64,000 bases of DNA from Hymenobacter psoromatis (GCF_020012125.1 NZ_JAIFAG010000001.1:3162001-3226000); one strand, 5' to 3'. Counted from the stretch's first letter, positions 43,743 to 52,816 are shown. Notes: generated from the sequence alone by a model not told the origin. Made by a program: numbers and translations.

Positions 43743-44441
43743 ATGAAAAACCTGCTGCTTCCTACCCTGCTGTCGCTGGCCGCCCTGGCGCCCGCTTTTG
43801 CCCAAAGCGCCCAAACGCGCGCGGTGCCCACTTTCCACGCCATTAACGTGGGCACCGGCATCGAGCTGGACCTCACGGCCGGCCGCAGCCAGCGCGTGGA
43901 GGTGAGTGCCGCCACTACCGAGTACCGCGACCGCATTGAAACCGTGGTAAACGACGGCGTGCTCACGCTGCGCTATAAAAACCCCGACGACCGCTTCAAC
44001 CGCGACCGCACCAACAAGCACCTGCGCGTGGCCGTGACAGCCGACGAGCTCACCGCCCTCTCGGCCCACAGCGGCTCGGAGGTGCGCACGACGGGCGATT
44101 TCGACGCGGCCGAGTTCAAGCTCGATATCTCGTCGGGAGCCACTGTGAAAACCGACCTGGCCACCACTACGCTCACCGTGCGCCAGAGCAGCGGCAGCAC
44201 CGCCGACGTACGCGGCCACGCCACCAGCCTCGATATCCAGAGCAGCAGCGGCGCTTCGTTCGATGCCAAAGACCTGCAAACCGAACATTGCCGCGCCGAA
44301 GCCAGCAGCGGCAGCTCCATTACGGTGGCCGTGAAGGACGACCTCGTGGCCCAGGCCAGTAGCGGCGGCAGCATCAGCTACCGCGGCAACCCCCAGCTTA
44401 CTAAACACACCAGCAGCGGCGGCGGCGTGAGCGGCCAGTAG
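43743..44441 (+). CDS. DUF2807 (head GIN domain) secreted protein, copy 2
   Basis: 232 residues from the ATG at 43743, which begins a signal peptide (KNLLLPTLLSLAALAPAFAQ) nearly identical in pattern to that of copy 1. The beta-helix repeats have Ser-Ser-Gly turns (LSAHSGSEVRTTGDF, LDISSGATVKTDLA, IQSSSGASFDAKDL, ASSGSSITVAVKD), whereas copy 1 uses Asn-Gly-Gly. The pair is a tandem duplication that has diverged in turn residues. The function is unknown. It is followed 60 nt later by the response regulator gene. Confidence 0.88.
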   Translation: MKNLLLPTLLSLAALAPAFAQSAQTRAVPTFHAINVGTGIELDLTAGRSQRVEVSAATTEYRDRIETVVNDGVLTLRYKNPDDRFNRDRTNKHLRVAVTADELTALSAHSGSEVRTTGDFDAAEFKLDISSGATVKTDLATTTLTVRQSSGSTADVRGHATSLDIQSSSGASFDAKDLQTEHCRAEASSGSSITVAVKDDLVAQASSGGSISYRGNPQLTKHTSSGGGVSGQ

Positions 44442-44501
44442 AGATAGGGGTAGGGAGGCAATGACAAACGGCTCATTGTCTTTTCACGGCGATAACTGCC
44501 T

Positions 44502-45872
44502 ATGATTTTAATAATTGACGACGACCTCGCCATTCGCACTTCCTTGCGGCTGCTGCTTAAGCAGGCCAGCTACGCCACCACGGCCGTAGCCGACCCCGCC
44601 GAGGCAGTGGCCGCCGTGCGTGCGGCGGCACCCGATTTGGTGCTGCTCGACATGAATTTTTCGGCCGCTACCAGCGGGGCCGATGGCCTGGCACTGCTGG
44701 CCGAACTGAAGGCATTAGCACCGCTGGTGCCCGTGGTGCTGCTCACGGGCTGGGGTAGCATTGCGCTGGCGGTGGCGGGCATGAAGGCTGGCGCTGCCGA
44801 ATTCGTGACCAAGCCCTGGCAGAACGAGGCGCTGCTCCAGACCATCGCCACTACGTTGCAGCTGGCTGCGCCGGCCGGCCCTACCCCCCCGGCGGACCGC
44901 CAAGCGCTCGATAAGCAGTTTGATTTTCAGCATATTATTGGCGATGACCCGCAGCTGCTGGCCGTGCTGCGGCAGGTGGGCCAGGTGGCCGCCACCGACG
45001 CCTCGGTGCTGATTGAGGGCGAGAGCGGCACCGGCAAGGAGCTTATTGCCGAGGCGCTGCACCAGAACAGCCGCCGGCGCGGCGGCCCCTTCGTGAAGGT
45101 GAACCTGGGCGGCATTTCTTCTTCGTTGTTTGAAAGTGAGCTGTTCGGGCACCGGCGCGGGGCCTTCACCGATGCCCGCGCCGACCGGGTGGGCCGCTTC
45201 GAGCTGGCCAACGGCGGCACCATTTTTCTGGATGAAATCGGCGAATTGGAGCTAGCCAGCCAGGTGAAGCTACTGCGCGTGCTGCAAGACCGCACCTACG
45301 AGGTGCTCGGCGACTCGCGCCCCCGTCGCCTCGACCTGCGCGTGGTGGCCGCTACTAATAAGAACCTGGCCGAGCTAGTGGCCCAGGGCCGCTTCCGCGA
45401 AGACCTGTTTTACCGCCTCAACCTCATCACCCTGCGCCTACCCCCCCTGCGCGAGCGGGCCTCGGATATTGGGCCGCTAGCCCGGCACTTCGTGGCCAAG
45501 TTGCAGGCTACCTACCAGCGCCCCGGCCTGCGCCTGAGCCCGGCCGCCGCCCACTGGCTGCGAGAGCAGCCGCTGCCCGGCAACATCCGCGAGCTGAAAA
45601 ACCTGGTGGAGCGCGCCGCCCTCACCGCCCCCCACGACGAGCTGACGCCCAGCGACTTTCAGGTGCCCACTGCCCGCCCTACCCCCCTCGCGCCGGCCGA
45701 GCTGCCCGCCCCCGGCACCATGACCCTGGAGGCGCTGGAAGAGCAGATGATACGCCAGAGCGTGGCCCACTACCAGGGCAATTTGAGCCGCGTGGCGCGG
45801 GCATTGGGGCTGAGTCGGGGAGCGTTGTATCGGCGGTTGGATAAGTTTGGGATTCCGTATAGTGAGTTGTAG
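44502..45872 (+). CDS. Sigma-54-dependent response regulator (NtrC family)
   Basis: 456 residues. Receiver domain 1-120 with Asp50 as phosphorylation site (LVLLDMNF) and Lys104 (FVTKPW). AAA+ domain about 145-385 with Walker A GESGTGKE (173-180) and Walker B GGTIFLDEIGEL. The sigma-54-contacting loop reads GAFTDA (220-225) instead of GAFTGA. The Fis-type HTH is at the end (NLSRVARALGLSRGALYRRL). It probably drives the upstream efflux operon from the sigma-54-like promoter at 36387. Its partner kinase follows. The TAG stop is part of a GTAG-type repeat. Confidence 0.94.
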   Translation: MILIIDDDLAIRTSLRLLLKQASYATTAVADPAEAVAAVRAAAPDLVLLDMNFSAATSGADGLALLAELKALAPLVPVVLLTGWGSIALAVAGMKAGAAEFVTKPWQNEALLQTIATTLQLAAPAGPTPPADRQALDKQFDFQHIIGDDPQLLAVLRQVGQVAATDASVLIEGESGTGKELIAEALHQNSRRRGGPFVKVNLGGISSSLFESELFGHRRGAFTDARADRVGRFELANGGTIFLDEIGELELASQVKLLRVLQDRTYEVLGDSRPRRLDLRVVAATNKNLAELVAQGRFREDLFYRLNLITLRLPPLRERASDIGPLARHFVAKLQATYQRPGLRLSPAAAHWLREQPLPGNIRELKNLVERAALTAPHDELTPSDFQVPTARPTPLAPAELPAPGTMTLEALEEQMIRQSVAHYQGNLSRVARALGLSRGALYRRLDKFGIPYSEL

Positions 45873-45942
45873 CGCGGACTTTGTAGTCCGCTGCCGCATC
45901 GTTCGTCCATCGTTCAGGCGCGGACTACAAAGTCCGCGCTAC
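45869..45942. repeat. GTAG-type REP pair, family TAGCGCGGACT, overlapping the regulator stop
   Basis: Arms 45869-45891 and 45920-45942 are complementary (GTAGCGCGGACTTTGTAGTC against GACTACAAAGTCCGCGCTAC) with a 28-nt spacer. The first TAG is the stop codon of the response regulator (45870-45872). Same family as 1617-1683 but with TTTGT replacing TTTC in the hairpin loop. Confidence 0.87.
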
Positions 45943-45947
45943 TATTC

Positions 45948-47252
45948 ATGCGCCTTCGGCTCCTGCTCTTCCTCCTACCCCTCTACACCGTGCTGGTGGC
46001 GCTGGCGGCGCAGGTGCGCCTGAGCAATCCGGCCTTATTCGTGGCCTGCGAAGCGACTATTTTGGCCAGCGCCGTGCTCACGTGGCGGTTCTACCGGGGG
46101 TTGGTGCAGCCGGTGCGGCTCATTGAGGCGGGTACGGCGGCGCTGGCGGCCCAGGATTTTAATTTGAAATTCGTACCGGTGGGCCAGCCCGAGCTGGACC
46201 GGCTCATTGGGGTATATAATCAGATGCTCGACGCGCTGCGGCAGGAGCGCATTGGGCAGCACGAGCAGAGTGTGCTGCTGGAACGCCTCATTGGGGCGTC
46301 GCCGGCGGGCATTCTGCTGCTCGATTTTGACGGGAATATTACCAGTGCCAATGCGGCCGCGGCGCGCGCATTTGGCCAGCCGGCCGCCGCGTTGCGCGGG
46401 CAGCCGGTGGCGGCCCTACCCCCTCCCTGGGGCCCAACGCTGGCCACGCTGGCGGCCGGCGAGCCCGCCACGCTGCGCCTGCCCACCGGCCACACCTACC
46501 GGGCGGCGGCGGCGCACTTCCTCGACCGGGGCTTTCAGCGGCGCTTCGTGGTGCTGGAAGAGCTAACGCAGGAGATTTTAGCTCAGGAAAAGCAGGCCTA
46601 CGAGCAGCTCATCCGGCTGATGGCGCACGAGGTCAACAACTCCATCGGGGCGGTGAATTCACTGCTGGGCAGCTTCCGGCACTACGCGCCGCAGCTGGCG
46701 GCCACCGACCAGCCCGACTTTACCCAGGCCCTGGAGGTGAGCATGGCGCGCAACACGCAGCTGGCCGATTTCGTGGCCGGCTACGCCCGGCTGGTGCGCC
46801 TGCCGCCCCCCGCCCCGCACCCCCTCGACCTGCACCAGCTGCTGCGCGACCTCGGCCACCTGCTGGCCGCCCAGAGTGCGACCCAGGGCGTGGCCTGGCA
46901 CTGGGAGCTGGCCAGCGAGGGCCCGCTGCCCATCGTGGCCGATTCGCAGCAGCTAACCCAGGCGCTGCTCAACGTGACCAAGAACGCGCTCGAAGCCATT
47001 GGGCCGGGCGGCGGCAACGTGTGGGTACGCACCACCGCCGCGCCCCCTACCCTCACGCTGGAGAACAATGGCACGCCGCTCACACCGGCCGTCAGCCAGC
47101 GGCTGTTCACGCCCTTTTTCAGCACCAAGCGCGACGGGCAAGGCATTGGTCTGCTGCTGGTGCGCGATATTTTAAGGGCGCACGGCTTCGCCTTCCGGCT
47201 CGAAATGGGGGCAAATGGCCGCACAGCCTTCAGCGTGCGGCTGACGATGTAG
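45948..47252 (+). CDS. Membrane sensor histidine kinase paired with the NtrC-type regulator
   Basis: 434 residues. Two N-terminal membrane segments (LLLFLLPLYTVLVALAAQV and ALFVACEATILASAVLTW), a HAMP-like linker (YRGLVQPVRLIEAGTAALAA), a PAS-like domain (SPAGILLLDFDGNITSANAA), then a HisKA-like phosphoacceptor LMAHEVNNSIGAVNSLLGS (His227) and HATPase_c with NVTKNALEAI, then the FFSTKRDGQGIGLLLVRDIL G-boxes. The short periplasmic part suggests sensing in the membrane, perhaps of the pump's substrate. It directly follows the regulator. Its TAG stop is the TAG of another GTAG element. Confidence 0.93.
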   Translation: MRLRLLLFLLPLYTVLVALAAQVRLSNPALFVACEATILASAVLTWRFYRGLVQPVRLIEAGTAALAAQDFNLKFVPVGQPELDRLIGVYNQMLDALRQERIGQHEQSVLLERLIGASPAGILLLDFDGNITSANAAAARAFGQPAAALRGQPVAALPPPWGPTLATLAAGEPATLRLPTGHTYRAAAAHFLDRGFQRRFVVLEELTQEILAQEKQAYEQLIRLMAHEVNNSIGAVNSLLGSFRHYAPQLAATDQPDFTQALEVSMARNTQLADFVAGYARLVRLPPPAPHPLDLHQLLRDLGHLLAAQSATQGVAWHWELASEGPLPIVADSQQLTQALLNVTKNALEAIGPGGGNVWVRTTAAPPTLTLENNGTPLTPAVSQRLFTPFFSTKRDGQGIGLLLVRDILRAHGFAFRLEMGANGRTAFSVRLTM

Positions 47253-47275
47253 AGACGCGAAGGGTCGCGTCTCTA
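47249..47275. repeat. Single GTAG-type REP, family TAGAGACGCGA, overlapping a stop codon
   Basis: GTAG followed by the hairpin AGACGCGAAGGGTCGCGTCT. The TAG (47250-47252) is the stop codon of the histidine kinase. A paired form of the same family is at 50253-50331. Confidence 0.83.
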
Positions 47276-47358
47276 TATCAGCCAGCCCGAATTCTATACC
47301 TCTAAAGCCGGCAGCTTACACCCTTACCCTACCCGGCCGGGCGTACCTTTACCCGGCC

Positions 47359-47826
47359 ATGCTACACCGCCCTCATCCCGTTAGCCACCGCTTGCTCAGC
47401 GTCTTATTGGCGCTGTTGGTGCTGGCTACGTCGGTGGGCCTCACGGCCGAGCGGCACCGCTGCCGCATCAGTGGGCGCAGCACGGTGGCGCTGAGCCTGC
47501 CGGGCCGGGCGCTACCCGAGGCGGATGGCTGCGGCCGCCAGCAATCGGCGCGGGCCAAGCACCGGCCCAGCGGCTGCTGTGACATCAGCCACGTGCTGCA
47601 CAAGCTCGATGCCCAGGCCAACGCCGGCAGCGCGGCGCACTGGCTGCCCACGCCCCCGGCGGCCCTACCCCCGGCTTTGGTGCCCGCGCCCGTTTGGGTT
47701 GGGTTGGCTTCGGCTGCGCCGCTAGCGGCCAGCGTGGCCGTGGGCACGGCGGCTAATTCGTCGCCGCCCGGCGCGCCGCGGGCGGGCCGCGTGCTGCTGG
47801 CGCGGTACTGCACGCTCGTCGTCTAG
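47359..47826 (+). CDS. HYC_CC_PP-like exported Cys/His protein
   Basis: 155 residues with an N-terminal hydrophobic segment (LLSVLLALLVLATSVGLT). Motifs in order are ERHRC (in place of HYC), SGCCDISHVLHKLD and a Pro-rich PTPPAALPPAL. This layout matches the Bacteroidota HYC_CC_PP protein group, which is often found next to TonB receptors and HMA proteins; the molecular role is unknown. The Cys and His residues suggest metal binding. The next genes are a TonB receptor and an HMA protein, so the trio is probably one metal (copper?) module. Confidence 0.68.
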   Translation: MLHRPHPVSHRLLSVLLALLVLATSVGLTAERHRCRISGRSTVALSLPGRALPEADGCGRQQSARAKHRPSGCCDISHVLHKLDAQANAGSAAHWLPTPPAALPPALVPAPVWVGLASAAPLAASVAVGTAANSSPPGAPRAGRVLLARYCTLVV

Positions 47827-47902
47827 TTTTTTCTGAATACCGACTTGGCTAAAGGGCCGGGCCGGGTTTTTGTATTTCAGAAAAAGCTAACTACCTGACG
47901 AT

Positions 47903-50239
47903 ATGAACCGTGTGAGCGGACCAAATCCGCGCTTTCTTTTCTTGTTATTGACCCTCGGCGGGCTGCCGCTGCCGGGCCGGGCCCAGAGCGGAGCGGCCGT
48001 GCGCGGCGAGGTGCGCGATGCCCACGGGCCGCTGCCGGGCGCGGTGGTGCGCTGGCTGCTGCCAGCCGGCGCGGGGCCCACCACGGCCACCGACGGGGCG
48101 GGCAGCTTCGTGCTGCCGTTTCCGGCGCAGGTCAGCCACCGCGTCATCGTGAGCGGTCTGGGCTACCGGGCCGATACCGTGGCCGTGCCTACTACTACCA
48201 CTGCCCCCTACCTGCGCGTGACGTTGCGCGGCGACGGCACCACGCTGGGCGAAGTGACCGTGACGGCCCACCGCCAGGCGTACTCGGCCAAATCGGTGGG
48301 CAGTATGCAGACCATCAGCGCCCGCGACCTCACCAAATCGGCCTGCTGCAACCTGGCCGAGAGCTTCGAAACCAACGCCGCCGTGGAAGTCAGCACTTCG
48401 GACGCCGTGAGTGGGGCCAAGCAGATTCAGTTGCTGGGTCTGGACGGGGCGTATTCGCTGCTGACTGTGGACAACCAGCCGGCCCTGCGCGGGCTGGCCG
48501 CCCCCTACCGCCTGGGCTACCTGGCTGGCCCCTGGATTGGCAGCATTGATATTATCAAGGGTACCGGCTCGGTGGTGAATGGCTACGAGGGTATTTCGGG
48601 CCAGGTGAACGTGCAGCTGAAGGAGCCCGACAAAACCGACGCGCTGCTGCTGAACGCCTACGTGAACGACCTGGGCAAATTTGACCTCAACGCCGTGGCC
48701 TCGCAACGCTTCACCAAGCAGTGGAGCAATGAGCTGCTGCTGCACTATGACCACCTGGGCCACCGCGCCGACCGTAACCACGACGGCTTCCTGGACCTGC
48801 CGCTGGCCACCCAGGTTAATATTTACGACAAGGTAAAATACCTCAGCGGCCACGGCCTGGTGGCCGAGCTGGGGGTGGGGGCCATCGTGGAAAACCGCCA
48901 GGGCGGGCAGCTGGGCTTCGATAAAGACGCGCCCAACGCCTACGTGGCGGCCTACGGCACCACGCAAACCACTCACCGCTACTCGGCGCAGGCGCGCACC
49001 TCCTACACCTGGCCGGGCCGGCCTTTCCAGAGCCTGGGTTTGCTGGCGAATGCGACCAGCCACGACTTTACGTCGGCCTACTCGTACCGCCAGGACAGCG
49101 GCCCGCGCACCTACGACGGCCACCAGAATACCGGCCAGGCGACGCTGTTGTTCCAGAGCATCATTGGCGATACCCGGCACGGGTACCGCGCCGGCCTGAG
49201 CTTTTTATACGATGACTACCGCGAGCGCCTCAGCGACCACCGCGTGTATACCACGGATACCCAGGCGACTATTGATGCCCGCGAGCTGCGCCTGCGCACC
49301 GAGCGCGTGCCGGGCGCTTTTGCCGAATACACCTACAACAATACCCGCAACCTAACGGCCGTGCTGGGCCTGCGCACCGACTACCACAACCTCTACGGCT
49401 GGCAGGTGACCCCGCGCTTCAACCTCAAGTACGACCTGCGGCCGGCTACTTCGTTGCGCCTGTCGGCCGGCCGGGGCTTCCGGGTGCCCAACCCCATTGC
49501 CGACAACGCGGCCATGCTGGCCAGCGCCCGGCAGTACTACATCGGCCCGAATATCCGGCCCGAGGTGGCCTGGAACCTGGGCGGCTCGCTCACGCAGTAC
49601 TTCCAGCTGCTGGGCCGGCCGGCTACGCTGGTGGCAGATTATTACAGCACCATTTTCAAAAACCAGCTAGTGGCCGACATGTATACGGCTCCCGAATATA
49701 TTATTCTCGATAACCTCCAGCCGGGCGCGCGCTCCTTCGCCCACAGCGCCCAGTTGGAGGTACAAGCCGAGCCCGCTAAGGGCCTGCAAGTGAAGGTGGC
49801 CTATAAGTACCTCGACGTGCGCAGCACCTACGACGGCCAGCTGCTGCCCAAGCCCCTGGTGCCCCAAAACCGCGCGTTCGTGAACCTGGGCTACGCCACG
49901 CCCTTCGATAAGTGGCGCGCCGACCTCACGGGGCAGTGGTATGGCAGCCGCCCGCTGGCCCACCTGCCCGAAGATGGGGTAGGCGGCGGCCACGTGCACG
50001 GTACCGGCACGGCCGGCCTCGCCTACGCGCCCCGCTTCGCCACCCTCACCGCCCAGCTGACCCGCGCCTTCAAGCGCACGGAAATCTACGCGGGCGTTGA
50101 GAACCTGACCAACTTTCGCCAGCCCAATCCTATTCAGGATGCCGCTACCCCCTTCTCGCCGGGCTTCGACGCGGCCATGGTGTGGGGGCCGGTGTATGGC
50201 CGCCTCACCTACGTGGGCGTGCGCTACCATATTGATTGA
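47903..50239 (+). CDS. TonB-dependent receptor of the metal module
   Basis: 778 residues. Signal peptide core FLFLLLTLGGLPLPGRAQ; CarboxypepD_reg-like domain (GPLPGAVVRWLLPAGAGPTT); plug with the unusual segment KSACCNLAESFETN and AVSGAKQIQLLGLDGAYSLL, then IKGTGSVVNGYEGISGQVNV; long barrel ending in VGVRYHID. The CCNLAESF element is a hallmark of a group of Bacteroidota receptors that travel with HMA-domain proteins. Copper is the most likely cargo by context, but this is inference. Confidence 0.9.
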   Translation: MNRVSGPNPRFLFLLLTLGGLPLPGRAQSGAAVRGEVRDAHGPLPGAVVRWLLPAGAGPTTATDGAGSFVLPFPAQVSHRVIVSGLGYRADTVAVPTTTTAPYLRVTLRGDGTTLGEVTVTAHRQAYSAKSVGSMQTISARDLTKSACCNLAESFETNAAVEVSTSDAVSGAKQIQLLGLDGAYSLLTVDNQPALRGLAAPYRLGYLAGPWIGSIDIIKGTGSVVNGYEGISGQVNVQLKEPDKTDALLLNAYVNDLGKFDLNAVASQRFTKQWSNELLLHYDHLGHRADRNHDGFLDLPLATQVNIYDKVKYLSGHGLVAELGVGAIVENRQGGQLGFDKDAPNAYVAAYGTTQTTHRYSAQARTSYTWPGRPFQSLGLLANATSHDFTSAYSYRQDSGPRTYDGHQNTGQATLLFQSIIGDTRHGYRAGLSFLYDDYRERLSDHRVYTTDTQATIDARELRLRTERVPGAFAEYTYNNTRNLTAVLGLRTDYHNLYGWQVTPRFNLKYDLRPATSLRLSAGRGFRVPNPIADNAAMLASARQYYIGPNIRPEVAWNLGGSLTQYFQLLGRPATLVADYYSTIFKNQLVADMYTAPEYIILDNLQPGARSFAHSAQLEVQAEPAKGLQVKVAYKYLDVRSTYDGQLLPKPLVPQNRAFVNLGYATPFDKWRADLTGQWYGSRPLAHLPEDGVGGGHVHGTGTAGLAYAPRFATLTAQLTRAFKRTEIYAGVENLTNFRQPNPIQDAATPFSPGFDAAMVWGPVYGRLTYVGVRYHID

Positions 50240-50252
50240 TAGTAGCTTATTT

Positions 50253-50331
50253 GTAGAGACGCGACCCTTCGCGTTTCTCCCCACCCGAACAATTATTCAA
50301 CGCCGAGAGACGCGAAGGGTCGCGCCTCTAC
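50253..50331. repeat. GTAG-type REP pair, family TAGAGACGCGA
   Basis: GTAG at 50253-50256 and CTAC at 50328-50331 bound two inverted hairpins (AGACGCGACCCTTCGCGTTTCT and its inverted copy), with a few mismatches. It is in the gap between the TonB receptor and the HMA protein. The single form at 47249-47275 matches the same hairpin. Confidence 0.83.
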
Positions 50332-50384
50332 AGGTTCTTTCTTAGAACCGGCACTTATTTTTCACCCAATTTCTTTTTAATCTC

Positions 50385-50774
50385 ATGAAAGCTCTCGCAT
50401 TTTCTTTGCTCACGCTGCTGGGCACCAGTGCTGCCGCCCTGGCCCAAACTGCCCCCGTGGCTGCCACTACTGCCACTGCCACCGCTCAGAAAGGCACCAA
50501 GACGGTGCAGTTCAAGACCTCGGCCGTGTGCGACATGTGCAAAAACCGCCTTGAAAAAAGTATGGCCTACGAAAAAGGCGTGCAGGCTGCTACCCTCGAC
50601 GTACCCAGCAAGGTGCTGACCGTCACCTACAACCCCGCTAAAACTACGCCCGAGGCCCTGCGCGCCGCCGTGCAAAAAACCGGCTACGATGCCGACCAAA
50701 CTACCGCCGATGCCCGCGCCTACGACCGCCTGCCCGAGTGCTGCAAGAAAACGGCCAGCACGCACCAAGACTAA
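50385..50774 (+). CDS. Secreted heavy-metal-associated (HMA) domain protein
   Basis: 129 residues with a signal peptide (LAFSLLTLLGTSAAALAQTA). The HMA fold (about 40-105) has a metal site SAVCDMCKNRLEKSM (CxxC), then KGVQAATLDVPSKVLTVTYN and a C-terminal PECCKKT pair. This is a periplasmic copper-chaperone-like protein. Its position after the TonB receptor suggests it accepts metal imported through that receptor. The direction of transfer, and the metal itself, are not shown by the sequence. Confidence 0.85.
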   Translation: MKALAFSLLTLLGTSAAALAQTAPVAATTATATAQKGTKTVQFKTSAVCDMCKNRLEKSMAYEKGVQAATLDVPSKVLTVTYNPAKTTPEALRAAVQKTGYDADQTTADARAYDRLPECCKKTASTHQD

Positions 50775-50869
50775 CTTAACGCCGTCGATTTCGCGGCTAG
50801 CTATTTCCGGCTTTATGGCCTCTTGAAGCAGGCTACCCGGTTGGGTGGCCTGCTTTCTTGTTATTTTGA

Positions 50870-51862
50870 ATGATGAAGCGCCCCCCTACCCCCCCGCCGG
50901 CCGGCAAAGACCAGCTGCACCCGCGTAGCCGCCACCGCGACCGCTACGATTTTGCCCAGCTCGTGCGCAGCAGCCCCGCGCTGGCCGCATTCGTGCCAGG
51001 CAACCAGGCGGAGGCGACCCTCGATTTTGCCGACCCGGCCGCCGTGAAGGCGCTGAACCAGGCGCTGCTGCGGCACTTCTACGGCGTGGCGCACTGGGAT
51101 ATCCCGGCCGGCTACCTGTGCCCGCCCATTCCGGGCCGGGCCGACTACGTGCATTACCTGGCTGATTTACTGGCCGATAGTAACCTTGGAATTATTCCGG
51201 GGGGTAGGGCCGTGCGGGTGCTCGATATCGGCGTGGGGGCCAACTGCATCTATCCCATCATCGGGCATCGCGAGTACGGCTGGCGCTTCGTGGGGGCCGA
51301 TACCGATGCCGTGGCCCTGCGCGCCGCCAAGAATATTGTGGCCACCAACCCCGGCCTGGCCGGCACCATCGACTGCCGCCTGCAACCCGACCCGGCGCAC
51401 GTGCTCACGAACATCATTAATCCCGGCGAGGTATTCGACGCCACTATCTGCAACCCGCCCTTTCACGCCTCGGCGGCCGAGGCGGCGGCCAGCACCCAGC
51501 GCAAAGTGGCCAACCTGGGCCACGCCCGCCGCCCTACCCCCCTGCGCAACTTCGGCGGCCAAAACAACGAGCTATGGTACCCCGGCGGCGAAGAAGGCTT
51601 CGTGCGCCAACTCGTGGCCGAGAGCCGGCAATTCGCCCGTAGTTGCTACTGGTTTACCACGCTCATTTCCAAAAAAACGACGCTGCCCAGCATCTACTAC
51701 TTCCTGCAACAAGCCGAGGCGGTGCAGGTCCGCACCATTGAAATGGCGCAGGGCCAGAAGAAAAGCCGCTTCGTAGCCTGGACTTTCCTCAGCGAAGAGG
51801 AGCAGGAAACCTGGCGCGCCACGCGCTGGGAGGGACTTGTTGAGTTAAGAGTTAAGAGTTAA
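50870..51862 (+). CDS. rlmF: 23S rRNA (adenine(1618)-N(6))-methyltransferase RlmF
   Basis: 330 residues. Matches the RlmF family: N-terminal [41 protein letters not shown] motif [16 protein letters not shown], and the catalytic [11 protein letters not shown]. The C-terminal ELRVKS and TAA stop are encoded by the left arm of a repeat (51843 on), so the native terminus may have been altered. It is unrelated to its neighbours. The start could be the second ATG at 50873. Confidence 0.94.
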   Translation: MMKRPPTPPPAGKDQLHPRSRHRDRYDFAQLVRSSPALAAFVPGNQAEATLDFADPAAVKALNQALLRHFYGVAHWDIPAGYLCPPIPGRADYVHYLADLLADSNLGIIPGGRAVRVLDIGVGANCIYPIIGHREYGWRFVGADTDAVALRAAKNIVATNPGLAGTIDCRLQPDPAHVLTNIINPGEVFDATICNPPFHASAAEAAASTQRKVANLGHARRPTPLRNFGGQNNELWYPGGEEGFVRQLVAESRQFARSCYWFTTLISKKTTLPSIYYFLQQAEAVQVRTIEMAQGQKKSRFVAWTFLSEEEQETWRATRWEGLVELRVKS

Positions 51863-51932
51863 AATCGGTTGTCCTTGCGAGCATGTTGCGCATCAAGCAA
51901 GGACAACCGATTTTAACTCTTAACTCTTAACT
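51843..51932. repeat. Perfect inverted repeat (AGTTAAG family) supplying the rlmF stop
   Basis: 36-nt arms (51843-51878 and 51897-51932), perfectly complementary, 18-nt loop. AGTTAAGAGTTAAGAGTTAA contains direct AGTTAAG repeats. It encodes the last codons and stop (51860-51862) of rlmF and ends two bases before the crtW stop (51935-51937). Confidence 0.88.
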
Positions 51933-51934
51933 GA

Positions 51935-52672
51935 TTACTTAGCCCGCCACAAGCGCCACCAGGGCAGGTAGGGCTGGTCGTGGTGCTCGTAGTGATAGCC
52001 AAAAAAATAGCAGCTCACGAAGGCCCAGACGTGGTGCCGCAGCTGGCTGCGCGACTTATGCTGGTTGTCTTCTTCGTGCTCGCCGCGGTGGGGCAGGTAG
52101 GTGCCGAAGAAGAATAATTGCAGCGTCGCCAAAATGGCCGGCACCATCCAGAAAGCGATAACATTGGTCTGCGGAAACCAGATTTTGAGCACGTTATACG
52201 TGGCGGCCATCGCCAGCACCTGCCACCAGGTTACGTAGTTCCAGGCGAAGCGCAGCAGCCAGGGCAGGAAGCCGGGGTGGTCGGTGGGGTGAAAATCGGG
52301 GTCGTCCTGGGTGCCCACGTAGCGGTGGTGGGCGTGGTGCTTGGCTATTTGGTTCGGAAACCAGTTGTAGGCAAACAGCAGCGCGCAGATGGTGCCAAGG
52401 GCGTTATTCAGGCGCTTATGGGGACTCACCACGCCGTGCATGGCATCGTGCGCCGTGATGAACAGGCCCGTGTATAAGTGCGTTTGAAGCAGCACCAGCA
52501 GGTAGGGCGCGGGCGAGTGCCAGTCGGGCCGGTAGCCGGCCAGCAGGAAAGCCAGCAGCCCGCCCCAGCTCGCCAGGATAAGCACCGCCGCCGCTACCCC
52601 CCGGCCGGCCAGCGGCGCGGGAGCCACGCGGGCAGCAGGAGCGATGAGAACCGGAGCGGACTGGTTGGGCAT
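51935..52672 (-). CDS. crtW: Beta-carotene ketolase CrtW-type
   Basis: 245 residues from the ATG at 52672. A membrane fatty-acid-hydroxylase-like di-iron enzyme with His clusters HDAMHG, HHAHHRYVGT and YHYEHHDQPYLPWW. Hydrophobic segments lie near residues 20-45, 60-80, 90-115 and 165-190. CrtW adds keto groups at C4/C4' of beta-ionone rings, yielding canthaxanthin-type or, with CrtZ, astaxanthin-type pigments. It is split from the other crt genes by rlmF-side repeats and a GH2 gene. A fatty acid desaturase is the alternative, but the motif spacing favours CrtW. Confidence 0.85.
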   Translation of the reverse strand: MPNQSAPVLIAPAARVAPAPLAGRGVAAAVLILASWGGLLAFLLAGYRPDWHSPAPYLLVLLQTHLYTGLFITAHDAMHGVVSPHKRLNNALGTICALLFAYNWFPNQIAKHHAHHRYVGTQDDPDFHPTDHPGFLPWLLRFAWNYVTWWQVLAMAATYNVLKIWFPQTNVIAFWMVPAILATLQLFFFGTYLPHRGEHEEDNQHKSRSQLRHHVWAFVSCYFFGYHYEHHDQPYLPWWRLWRAK

Positions 52673-52816
52673 AACGAACGAGGAGCGCTTGTTGGGTAGC
52701 TGGGCAAACAACACTCCACAAGCTGATTTGTCGATTGAAAGATTCAGTTTAGTTGAAATTTTGCGGCGCGGCGGCCAGTGGCTACGTTTGCCCCGCGCAC
52801 CCTTTTCCACCCGCTC

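Noticed and set aside
47945-49180. 411-codon minus-strand frame opposite the TonB receptor
   Set aside because: Shadow frame rich in Val, Gly, Ala and Arg with no domain; the receptor on the plus strand is certain.
51935-52672. CrtW gene considered as a fatty acid desaturase
   Set aside because: HDAMHG, HHAHHRYVGT and YHYEHHDQPYLPWW spacing is that of CrtW ketolases, and crtZ, crtI and crtB are nearby.
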